Origin: Fragilariopsis cylindrus CCMP1102
Taxonomy: Eukaryota; Bacillariophyta; Bacillariophyceae; Bacillariales; Bacillariaceae
DNA: 20,863 nt
Assembly: GCA_900095095.1 (NCBI GenBank)
Contig: FMBT01000053.1
Span: forward strand, 1-20,863
Direction of reading: 5' to 3'
Of this stretch, positions 1 to 7,850 are shown in pieces (within the stretch, counting starts at the first letter, position 1; each line of letters opens with the position of its first letter). A program made the translations under genes and the position numbers. The notes below the pieces were generated by a model, which worked only from the letters and a program-made list of their open reading frames with translations, did no database searches and was not told the origin of the DNA.

Positions 1-650
1 GAAGTTATGTCCCGTGCACTTCCGCAACTATCAATATTTGTCACTCCATTTTGGCCCGGGTTGGTGCGGGGGATTTGCAAGAACGAGGTATTAGTACCTT
101 CATGGCAGAAATGCTCGAGTCCTCGGCAATTTTACGCGCAGCTACAAAACGAAGTTTGATCATCATTGACGAGTTAGGTCGTGGTACATCTACATTTGAC
201 GGTTATGGCCTTGCCAGAGCTATTTTGGAATATTTAATGGATCGTGTCGGCTGCATCGTAGTCTTCGCAACTCACTTCCACGAGCTCACTCATCTCCCAC
301 GGGTGAAGAATTGTCACGTGACTGCTCAAAAAGGGAGTCAGGGTTTGACATTTTTGTATGCCGTTAAAAGTGGTGCTTGTTCTGAGTCGTTCGGGATACA
401 AGTAGCCGAAATGGCCCACGTCCCCCGCGCTGTCATTGAAGATGCGAAGAAACGAGCCAGGGAGCTTGAAAGCTTTTCCAAGGAGGGAACAGAAGGTGAT
501 AATGATCAGTCAAAAAGATCTAAAATATCGAATGATCAAAAGATACTACAACGATTTGCTGGACTAGACCTCCCTTCTATTATGAAGGAAATTTCATCAT
601 TGAGTCCGGAAGCTAAACAAGCGCGTTTGGCATCACTTGTGTCACCATAA
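1..650 (+). CDS. MSH2: DNA mismatch repair protein MSH2, C-terminal part (5' truncated by window edge)
   Basis: MSH2 pairs with MSH6 or MSH3 in the nucleus to recognise mispaired bases and, through its ABC-type ATPase, start mismatch repair. The reading frame is open from base 3 (S-Y-V-P-C...) with no start codon in the window, so this is the 3' end of a longer gene; the Walker A loop must lie just to the left. Visible motifs, in order: the ARVGAGD segment (about 51-71), STFMAEMLE, the Walker B/D-loop segment DELGRGTST (about 169-195), and the ATHFHE switch histidine (about 268-287). The following helix-turn-helix region ([13 protein letters not shown]...[13 protein letters not shown]) and a short variable tail end at a TAA stop. 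The ILARVGAGD and FMAEMLE wording fits eukaryotic MSH2 better than MSH6 or MSH3. No frame disruption is seen in this part. Confidence 0.93.
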   Translation, partial: SYVPCTSATINICHSILARVGAGDLQERGISTFMAEMLESSAILRAATKRSLIIIDELGRGTSTFDGYGLARAILEYLMDRVGCIVVFATHFHELTHLPRVKNCHVTAQKGSQGLTFLYAVKSGACSESFGIQVAEMAHVPRAVIEDAKKRARELESFSKEGTEGDNDQSKRSKISNDQKILQRFAGLDLPSIMKEISSLSPEAKQARLASLVSP

Positions 651-1057
651 GCATTTTAAATAAATGGAATAATCTTCAGAACAAACGAAACCTGAGAGTG
701 TGTCTGAACCCTCTAATTTAACTTTACTTATGATCATCATCATTTTAATTTACATCCTACATTAAACATTTAGATTTATCTAAGCAATTCATATAAGTTA
801 GATCAGTGCGTCAATATAAAATCATACCATTCTATACTTATCTACTATATTTAAATATGCCTATGGTTTTCAAGTTGTAATAGGGACATCATAATACTTC
901 GAAGTACATAAAATATAATATTCAACAAATATAATGTATCGACATTAAGTCCAGTCCCGTTGAAGTATCTCAAAAATTCAGAAAACATAAAATATATTTA
1001 AATATTTACATCCCATGAAACATTACAACAATATAGAACCATTAAAAACATTCGACA
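651..1057. other. AT-rich intergenic region between MSH2 and the aldo-keto reductase
   Basis: About 400 nt of AT-rich DNA without a supportable gene. It should hold the MSH2 3' end and the aldo-keto reductase promoter. The perfect 12-bp palindrome TACTTCGAAGTA lies at 895-906, 163 nt upstream of the next start codon; the same sequence recurs at 2288-2299. Confidence 0.5.
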
Positions 1058-2140
1058 ATGGCTATTTCGACCACATCTAATGCTACTAGAACTACAACAT
1101 TGTCAAATGGTGTCGAGATGCCAATTCTGGCCTTGGGATCAGCCCCGTTGGCAACACGGGATGACGATACTTCACATTTCAATCCTCTCGATTCCTTTAA
1201 CGGATTTTTGCCCGAGCAATCCTATCAAAGCTTGAATTCTGCATTGGAGATGAACAATGCAGACGAAACACCGATACATATAGATACAGCCCTATATTAT
1301 AGAACACATCCGCATATCCGACTGGTGCTGGGTAACGCATTAGCTACAGGACGAAAGAAACGATCCGATGTGTTTCTAACCACAAAAATATTTCATCCAA
1401 ACTTTGGTGATTCTTTTGGAACAGAAGATCTGGGCCATTGTATGCCATCATTCCATAACGAGATGACGTACGATGACGTATATCGGTTCGTTTATCGTCA
1501 GTTTCAACAATCTTTACATGAGGTTGGAGTGGGATATTTTGACTTAACACTACTACATTGGCCAGGACATCCAGACACTGATGAGGCTCGGAATTCAGAA
1601 CAACGTCTTGCTGCATGGAATGTTCTCGAGGATTGTTACTCGAAGGGATGGACGCGAGCGATCGGGGTGTCTAATTTCAGTGAGCATCATCTGGAACAAC
1701 TTCAAATTATGAACGAAGCTAAAAAGAAGGAGAATAATAACAGCTCTGTCGTGATCCGTCCTCATGTAAATCAAATAGAGGCTAGCGTCTTTTTGCAACA
1801 TCGTGACATTCTAGACTATTGTCGTCAGAGCAATATCGTAGTAGCGGCATATTCGCCACTTGGACGAGGCGTACTTCGTGTAACGAGCAATGAGACAGTT
1901 CGAAGAATCGCAACCAAATATGATATAGATGCAGGAAAGGTCGCAATAAAATATCTTTATCAAAAAGGATACGGATGTGTGGTCTTTTGGACAACAAAGC
2001 CCGAACGGGTTCGAAGCAATCATGAAATACTCGTAGAAAATTGTGTACTAGACGACGAGGATATGACTGCATTGGATGGATTAAATCGTTCTGATGGAAC
2101 AGGAACGTGGGGTTTGCTTTCCCCATATGTTATAAAATAG
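1058..2140 (+). CDS. Aldo-keto reductase family oxidoreductase
   Basis: A 360-residue single-exon protein of the aldo-keto reductase superfamily, a TIM-barrel NAD(P)H-dependent carbonyl reductase; the substrate cannot be told. The catalytic tetrad is visible: Asp76 and Tyr81 in the HIDTALYY segment, Lys110 in LTTK and His167 in LLHWPG. Further family signatures are RAIGVSNF (about residues 200-207), NQIEASVF and AAYSPLGRGVL. Near the C terminus, TKPERVRSNHE replaces the usual PKSxxxxRxxEN cofactor motif; the Arg and Asn-rich segment remain, but the Lys-Ser pair is altered. It is slightly longer than the usual 310-330 residues because of an insert around residues 35-65 and another around 113-140. 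There is no signal peptide, so a cytosolic location is likely. The frame is intact from ATG to TAG. Confidence 0.9.
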   Translation: MAISTTSNATRTTTLSNGVEMPILALGSAPLATRDDDTSHFNPLDSFNGFLPEQSYQSLNSALEMNNADETPIHIDTALYYRTHPHIRLVLGNALATGRKKRSDVFLTTKIFHPNFGDSFGTEDLGHCMPSFHNEMTYDDVYRFVYRQFQQSLHEVGVGYFDLTLLHWPGHPDTDEARNSEQRLAAWNVLEDCYSKGWTRAIGVSNFSEHHLEQLQIMNEAKKKENNNSSVVIRPHVNQIEASVFLQHRDILDYCRQSNIVVAAYSPLGRGVLRVTSNETVRRIATKYDIDAGKVAIKYLYQKGYGCVVFWTTKPERVRSNHEILVENCVLDDEDMTALDGLNRSDGTGTWGLLSPYVIK

Positions 2141-2815
2141 CTATAGAAATTAAAATTTTAAACCAATATACCTCGTGGGTACTACTCAACAACAATACAA
2201 GGCAACTATGTTATATTTTATCGTGTAACTTACCTACCAATCATACTAGCACTCCGTAGCTCCCAATAAGGTTTGCATATCACTGCATACTTCGAAGTAG
2301 CCAGAATCATGAAAAGATGGTATGTATTGTTAGTTATTGCCTGAAAACTGCGCCATTTGATACAGAATAAGTTTAGTTCATGTATTATAGTATTAGGTTA
2401 GATTGATGGATCAAATGGATGGATGATAAGTTTATTCTCTCCTATTACAACAGCGTACAGTATACATTAAGTGCCACACCTATCTGCTGGGCAAGTCCTG
2501 ATATTTCTTCCATAGTCTCACAAAATACTTTACATATAAAATTAATGAGATAAACATAGATCTGTGATGAATAATGACATCGACACAACTACTTCTAAAA
2601 TAGCACACAGATACAAACCACATTCAGATATAACATTTACTACTGTATGTAAGAAGAAAACGAATAATTTAAAATTATAATAAATGTAATTTGTGTTGGA
2701 TCGAGGGGGTCAGAGGAAATTTAGATTTTCCTCAATTTTTTAGGCTCCTGATTTTTTGTGCTGTTTTTATTGTGCGAAGTAACTTTAACGTTACAGCGTG
2801 AAGAGTGAGGAGCAC

Positions 2816-2849
<34 letters not shown>

Positions 2850-2897
2850 ATCATCATCTCGAACTCAATTGTTGTAGCTTCGAAGAGAGATACAGTA
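2141..2897. other. Intergenic region and 5' leader of EMC10
   Basis: No gene supported. It contains a second copy of the TACTTCGAAGTA palindrome (2288-2299), the palindromic octamer TAACGTTA (2786-2793) and a CAA microsatellite just before the EMC10 start codon. Confidence 0.5.
2814..2849 (+). repeat. CAA/ACA trinucleotide microsatellite in the EMC10 leader
   Basis: Roughly eleven uninterrupted CAA-type triplets lie about 50 nt upstream of the EMC10 ATG. They are translatable in frame with EMC10 as a poly-Gln run but are not preceded by an in-frame ATG, so they are treated as 5'UTR. Confidence 0.85.
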
Positions 2898-3836
2898 ATG
2901 ATGGTGCCTTCTTTGCTACAGTCTTTGTCTGTAACTACCCTCGCGTTGGTGCTGTTGGTTGCGGTTGCCGTTCCAGGTGCTGCTGCCGAGGATGCTGCGG
3001 GCCTATCATGGTCGATTTTCCATTCTTGGAAACCAGATCAGAGTTATGTCCGACGAGGAACTCTTTCCTGGAATCCAGAAAATGATGACCCTGATAAAAA
3101 GTCTTCGTCGACAGTATTTGAAATTATCAATGACGATGCAAGCACCAACTTGACGGCCAAAGACATTAAAGATATGCTAGACTACGGATGGTATCACGTT
3201 AAAATTCAAGGCGATACCAACGATAATTTTGTTTTTCAGACAGTTCCCGCCTGCAATTTACAAAGAGCCAATTTCAAGGATCAATTTGATATTACACTCC
3301 CCCGAAGCAGCCTTGGGGACCAACAGGATCCTATCACAAGTTTTGCGTATACGCCTTTGGTAAGCCCATTAGCACCAAAATCTTGCGACAACAAGTACGA
3401 AACTAATGACGACGATAATAATAAGATCAAAACATTTTCCAGCAGGGTTAACGTTCAATTAGACACAGCCGCCATGGCCCTTAAAAATGTTCTATCACAA
3501 TCCAAACCGCCACCGGGTTTGGCTTTTATGAAGCAACCGCAGCAGCCAGGAGAACAAGGTAGCAGCAGCAACGGTGGCGGCGGCGGAGACGAGGAACAAG
3601 ATCCTAACGCACCTCCGAACGCAGTTCCTAGCCCATTCGCATTTTTACAAAAATATTGGTACATTATTTTACCCATGATCATTTTACAGTTCATCACAGG
3701 ACCGGCGGAGGAGCCAAAGTCGCAGGGACCAGACGGTAATGAAGGTGGTGAACAATCGACCAATAATGCTATCTCTACAGGTGATGGTGATAAAAAGACT
3801 GCGCGTCGAGGAAAGCGTAGCAGTAACAAGAAATAG
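2898..3836 (+). CDS. EMC10: ER membrane protein complex subunit 10 (EMC10)
   Basis: EMC10 is a subunit of the ER membrane protein complex, which inserts tail-anchored and multi-pass proteins into the ER membrane. The start chosen is the first ATG, which is followed at once by a signal peptide (MMVPSLLQSLSVTTLALVLL..., cleavage near A-A-A-E). The frame is open further upstream only through a CAA repeat with no ATG. The luminal domain begins with the family pattern SIFHSW...YVRRGTLSWNPE, then YGWYHVKIQG and VPACNLQRANFKDQF, matching the EMC10 segments RGSLLW, LYRVRI and VPACSL. A single membrane helix near the C terminus is introduced by FLQKYWYIILPMIIL, equivalent to the FAKYWMYIIP stretch of animal EMC10, and is followed by a Gly/Lys-rich cytosolic tail. 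Length is 312 residues, somewhat above the roughly 260 of animal EMC10 because of low-complexity Gln/Gly/Asp inserts. Confidence 0.88.
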   Translation: MMVPSLLQSLSVTTLALVLLVAVAVPGAAAEDAAGLSWSIFHSWKPDQSYVRRGTLSWNPENDDPDKKSSSTVFEIINDDASTNLTAKDIKDMLDYGWYHVKIQGDTNDNFVFQTVPACNLQRANFKDQFDITLPRSSLGDQQDPITSFAYTPLVSPLAPKSCDNKYETNDDDNNKIKTFSSRVNVQLDTAAMALKNVLSQSKPPPGLAFMKQPQQPGEQGSSSNGGGGGDEEQDPNAPPNAVPSPFAFLQKYWYIILPMIILQFITGPAEEPKSQGPDGNEGGEQSTNNAISTGDGDKKTARRGKRSSNKK

Positions 3837-4586
3837 TTAAAATTTATACTACAGTACAAATTGTATCTAGTTGCGACATAAAGAAAACAGGTAGATAAGA
3901 CTGTGGAAAGAATTTCAGCAGCAGAAAAGCAGAAAAAATTACAACAAAGTTTGACGGATATCTAGGTCGAAATATTCTTAATTTCGTTGATCTCCTTTAA
4001 TAACTACGATGATTGATTATCCGCCCACATATCAAATGATTCCTTCATCTTGTTAATATTGTACAATTGTAGATATATCATTTAAATCACTATTTTTTTG
4101 TATTACTGTTTCAATTCTATGAAGACAATAGCATTTAATTTTGATCAGTACATTATTATTTGTGGTTAGTAACATCAATTTTGGCTTCTACAGGACGATT
4201 TTGAGCACCAAAAGGTATCATATATAATACGGTACTACCTGTATTATGGTTAAGATGATACCAATGGTTTAGAGCACATTGTTCGATTGTCGATAGATAC
4301 ATCACACTTTTGTTGCCTAATAAATTGAAATCTGCATAGAATGTACTGATTTAGTTTCTATTAATTTTTCCAACAATAAGTACTCTCGTCAAATAGTTCA
4401 TTGTCCATCATTATCATAATAATACTTTGAAGTACACCACATAAAACACATCAAAACATCCTAACGTTATTACCGTAACGTTACACGATACCAAGTTCAA
4501 AGTAACAAGGAAAGATTATCCCTTTCTGTGATAAGCTTTAATAGGCGAAAGAATAACTCGTCATTTGAACTGCTGACCATTTAACC
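3837..4586. other. Intergenic region upstream of PRP38
   Basis: About 750 nt of AT-rich DNA without a supportable gene. Near the PRP38 start it holds a variant palindrome TACTTTGAAGTA (4423-4434) and two TAACGTTA octamers (4462-4469, 4476-4483), similar to elements upstream of the aldo-keto reductase and EMC10. Confidence 0.5.
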
Positions 4587-5724
4587 ATGGCGAACGTTAC
4601 AGATCCTGTTATTCGTTCTTTGCAGGGTTCTGACCCACAGAACCTCATGGAATACATTACTCGACAGAAAATTTACGATAGTCGTTTTTGGAAAGAAGAA
4701 TGTTTTGGATTGACTGCAACAGACGTAATAGAGAGAGCAGCGAAATCTCTATCGTGTGTCGGTGGAACATTTGGAGGGTAGGAAGACCGACGAAATTTCT
4801 ATCTCTGACGCTCAAACTTTTACAGCTTCAACCGAGTATTGATATCGTTCAAGCCTTTATAGAACAGAACGATTTTAAATATCTCAAAGCACTTGGGTGC
4901 TTTTATCTGAGATGACAGGACGGCCGCAAGAAATATACGAAATGTTAGAACCATTTTATGCAGATTATTCAAAACTTAAATATCGTGACGTTAACGAATG
5001 GAAATTGATACATATGGATGAGTTCATCGATGAACTATTGACGAAACAATTTTGTTGCGGAATTGCTATGCCAAGATTACCTGCACGAGTAACACTGCAG
5101 GATGCTGGTTATCTCGAAGAGGGGCAACGGTCGACGGCCTTGAACGACAAATTTACTGAGGCAGGAGGTATAAAAGAATATCTTAAAGTCAAGGTAGACC
5201 GAGAAATACAAGAACAAATTATTGGGGGAACAACGATCGGAAATACATCAACTGTAGTCGATTGTTTTGACAGTGCTGTAGCATTATGGGAGAAACGATA
5301 TGGAAAGATAAAAATTCCTAGGCGAAATGTGTCACATGGAAGTGTTAATTCCAATACCCCTACTAGTGAACAAATAATAGAAACTGACCTTAATACTTGT
5401 ACTGATACAACTAATAATGATGATGATGACTTAAAGAAGGAACTACACACCAAAACTACCAATGGAACAAACAAACGAAAAGCCATTGATAACGTAGATG
5501 ATAATATAGAGGAAAAGAAAAGGAAGAAGAAAAAGAAAGATAAAAAAAATAATAAGTATGGTACATTGTTTAAAAGTGACAAATCTGAAGATACTGTCAA
5601 GAATTCCAACGACGGCGACGAATCTCAAGAAACGAAAACTACCAAGCCCAACAATGATCCAGAAAGTGATGAATATTGGAATAGTCTAAGAAGTAAACTG
5701 GGTATGAATCCATTGAAAAAATAA
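4587..5724 (+). CDS. PRPF38A: Pre-mRNA-splicing factor 38 (PRP38), frame interrupted twice
   Basis: PRP38 joins the spliceosome with the tri-snRNP and is needed for spliceosome activation. The conserved domain is spread over three frames: 4587-4778 (ATG; QNLMEYITRQKIYDSRFWKE, ending CVGGTFGG), 4778-4912 (RPTKFLSLTLKLLQLQP to KALGCFYLR) and 4912-5724 (MTGRPQEIYEMLEPFYADY, then the HMDEFIDELL helix and MPRLPAR). Together they align end to end with PRP38, so each junction lacks exactly one base, at GGG-TAG (about 4776-4781) and AGA-TGA (4910-4915). A GT-AG intron does not repair the frame. The C-terminal tail is acidic, then Lys-rich (nuclear), and ends in NSLRSKLGMNPL, a HIND-like Hub1-binding motif. 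The gene is probably functional with two assembly indels; true frameshifting or a pseudogene cannot be excluded. Confidence 0.88.
5659..5721 (+). other. HIND-like (Hub1-interaction) motif at the PRP38 C terminus
   Basis: The last 21 codons encode DEYWNSLRSKLGMNPL plus flanking residues. The core N-x-L-R-x-K-L-G-(L/M)-x-P-L matches the Hub1-binding motif of Snu66/SART1 (NKLRAKLGLKPL). Plants are reported to carry this motif at the end of Prp38 instead. Here it ends the diatom-like PRP38. Confidence 0.7.
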
Positions 5725-6234
5725 TAATTGTAACTACGGTATTGTAAGTTAGTACAGTACTACTTATTTCAATTTTAAATCTAGAATCATCAATAATTAT
5801 TCGTCGCAGATAAAGTATATATGCCGTATAGAAACACTAACGTGATAACGCGATTGTTTGCTTCTCGGATTACGGATTACAATACAATTGTTCAATTGAA
5901 CAGTATCCCCCGAAATGACGTCGTGTATATATCTACCGTAGAAGCGTTTATTCTGTATCGTGGCTTCAGTAGTATGTTTTTATATAGATCTAGCGTGCGC
6001 ATTCAATAGATGTCTAGTTTTTAATTTAGTATATCATTTAGATTAATTTATTAGACAATTTTTTCTACAGTTACATTAATGACAGAACAGCCTACACATA
6101 ACATCAGAGATCAAACAGTACGACACAAAAAAAGATCGGTAACAGTGCACAAAATTGCACCCGACCATGCCGTGACAACCTCAGATGAAACATGCAGCAA
6201 ACAATTAATTGTTGGAAGTTAATTGAATAAAATC
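5725..6234. other. Convergent intergenic region between PRP38 and the Lys/Gly/Tyr-rich protein
   Basis: This stretch lies between two 3' ends. The only ATG-started frame of note (5821-6009, 62 codons) has no recognisable features. No other structure was seen. Confidence 0.45.
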
Positions 6235-7593
6235 CTATCTGTAACCGTATTTGGAATTAGATTCGTAACCGTAACTCATATCCTTTCCACTATGGTTGTA
6301 ATCATCACACACCATTTCACATTCTTCATATCCATAGTATCCCTTTCCCTTTCCTCCCTTGCTACCACCGTAGTAACCACCGTAGCTGTCATCACCGTAT
6401 CCACTACTGTAGTGACTACCATAGCTGTCTACACCGTAACCGTAGCTGTAATCATCACTACCGTAGTATCCCTTTCCTCCTTTACCACCCTTACTACCAC
6501 CATAGTATCCGCCGTAGCTGTCATCACCGTATCCACTGCTGTAACCATAGCTGTAATCATCATCACCGTAGTAACCTTTTCCTCCTTTACCTCCCTTGCT
6601 ACCACCTTCATAACAGATTTCGTAACATTCAGATCCGCCGTATTTCGAATCGCCGTAATCACCGTAAATCATATCCTTTCCACCATGCTTGTCACACACA
6701 ACTTCACATACTTCGTACCCATAGTATCCCGTTCCTCCTTTACTACCTTTACCTCCTTTACCACCGTAGTAGCCGCCCCATGAGTCAGTTTCGTAGTATC
6801 CACCCCATGAGTCTCCACCTTTGGATCCTTTACCACCTTTGGATCCTTTACCACCGTAGTAGCCGCCCCATGAGTCAGTTTCGTAGTATCCACCCCATGA
6901 GTCTCCCACCTTTGGATCCTTTACCACCGTAGTAACCGCCCCATGAGTCAGTTTCGTAGTATCCATCCCATGAGTCTCCACCTTTGGATCCTTTACCACC
7001 TTTGGATCCTTTCCACCGTAGTAACCGCCCCAGCTGTCTACCTCGTAGTCGTAGTAGCCGCCCCAGCTGTCGCCTCCCTTGGATCCTTTACCACCTTTAC
7101 TACCTTTGCCTCCCTTGCCACCACTTCCTTCGTGGCAGACTTCGTAACATTCAGGTCCGTATGATGGGTATGATGGCTTGTATTCAGGCACATTGTGCGA
7201 TGATGAACCACCGTATTTGGAATCATCGCCGTATCCGTAGTAATCCTTGCCACATACCCATTCACATTCTTCATATCCATAGTAGCCTTTGCCTCCCTTT
7301 CCTCCTTTACCTCCCTTGCTACCACCGTAGTAACCACCGTAGCTGTCGTCGCCGTAACTTCCGTAACTCTCTACATCGTAACCGTATTCGTAACTACCGT
7401 AGTAACTACCGTAGTAACCTTTTCCTCCCTTGCCACCTTTACCTCCCTTGCCACCACTTCCATCGTGACAGACTTCGTAACATTCAGGTCCATATGAATC
7501 GTCTGATTTTAACTTGCGTTCCACCGGTAATTCGGAGGAGAATACAGTAGCCACAAGGCTAAGCAATAGTACTGATAACGTTAATTTCATCAT
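6235..7593 (-). CDS. Secreted Lys/Gly/Tyr/Trp repeat protein, candidate biosilica (cingulin/silaffin-like) protein
   Basis: A 452-residue protein with a clear signal peptide (MMKLTLSVLLLSLVATVFSS) followed by ERKL, which fits the R-X-L processing site of diatom biosilica proteins. The rest is low complexity: K-G-G-K and K-G-S-K blocks (K-x-x-K spacing) alternate with Tyr/Trp-rich blocks such as DSWGGYYETDSWGGYYGG and YGDDSYGGYYGG. Six C-x3-C motifs (ECYEVC, ECEWVC, ECYEVC, VCEVVC, ECYEIC, ECEMVC) mark three long modules. Between about 6907 and 7012 the frame is displaced, so that DPKVVKDPKVETHG replaces the expected GSKGGKGSKGGDSWG; the frame is then restored. The start is chosen at the ATG pair before the signal peptide; the longer frame to 7818 would lie in a probable 5'UTR intron. 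The alternation resembles cingulins by composition only; the function is inferred. Another extracellular matrix or adhesive protein is possible. Confidence 0.82.
   Translation of the reverse strand: MMKLTLSVLLLSLVATVFSSELPVERKLKSDDSYGPECYEVCHDGSGGKGGKGGKGGKGYYGSYYGSYEYGYDVESYGSYGDDSYGGYYGGSKGGKGGKGGKGYYGYEECEWVCGKDYYGYGDDSKYGGSSSHNVPEYKPSYPSYGPECYEVCHEGSGGKGGKGSKGGKGSKGGDSWGGYYDYEVDSWGGYYGGKDPKVVKDPKVETHGMDTTKLTHGAVTTVVKDPKVGDSWGGYYETDSWGGYYGGKGSKGGKGSKGGDSWGGYYETDSWGGYYGGKGGKGSKGGTGYYGYEVCEVVCDKHGGKDMIYGDYGDSKYGGSECYEICYEGGSKGGKGGKGYYGDDDYSYGYSSGYGDDSYGGYYGGSKGGKGGKGYYGSDDYSYGYGVDSYGSHYSSGYGDDSYGGYYGGSKGGKGKGYYGYEECEMVCDDYNHSGKDMSYGYESNSKYGYR
6770..7020 (-). repeat. Tandem repeat region coding SWGGYY / KGSKGG units
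   Basis: Imperfect tandem units inside the secreted-protein gene. The string TCAGTTTCGTAGTATCC recurs at about 6785, 6875 and 6948, giving a 90-nt (30-codon) unit and a shorter one of about 73 nt. Single-base differences (CCC against CC near 6906, TTTCC against TTTACC near 7012) change the frame of the last unit. Confidence 0.75.
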
Positions 7594-7606
7594 TGTTGGG
7601 TCGTAC

Positions 7607-7850
7607 CTGGAAGATTTGCAGTTAATTTTTGAAACGAAAAATAGGTTAGTTAGCGACAGGTGAAATAACGAACGGTAAAGTCTTAAACGTCGACGACGAC
7701 AACAACGACAACAACAACAGATCAATTGTGCATCAATAGTATTAAAGACCGTAGACCAAGGACAATGGGGTACGACGAATGGAATAGAATCATCACATTC
7801 AAACAATTTCCATGCCATAGCAGGTGTCCTTTACAAGTGCTTGTACTTAC
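7607..7850 (-). other. Probable 5'UTR intron of the Lys/Gly/Tyr-rich secreted protein gene
   Basis: On the minus strand a strong donor (ACAAA|GTAAGT, intron starting at 7850) and an acceptor (CTTCCAG ending at 7607), preceded by a CTAAC branch-like motif, bound 244 nt. The acceptor lies 14 nt upstream of the chosen ATG. Splicing would remove the alternative upstream start at 7818. No transcript evidence is available. Confidence 0.55.

Noticed and set aside
4778..4825. Possible 48-nt GT-AG intron in PRP38 (GTAGGA...TTTACAG)
   Set aside because: It would delete the conserved RPTKFLSLTLKLLQ segment, and the joined frame soon reaches a stop.
5821..6009. 62-codon ATG-started plus-strand frame
   Set aside because: It is short, has no recognisable motif or compositional sign of coding, and lies in a convergent intergenic region.
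6223..6783. Plus-strand open frame rich in Val/Thr (186 codons), and similar frames at 6943-7550
   Set aside because: They lie antisense to the repeat-rich secreted protein. Their composition is just the complement of GGT/TAC/AAA repeats, while the minus strand has the signal peptide and Cys motifs.
7594..7818. 75-residue N-terminal extension of the secreted repeat protein starting at 7818
   Set aside because: It would bury the signal peptide, and its sequence (Cys/Arg runs) comes from a likely 5'UTR intron with good splice sites.
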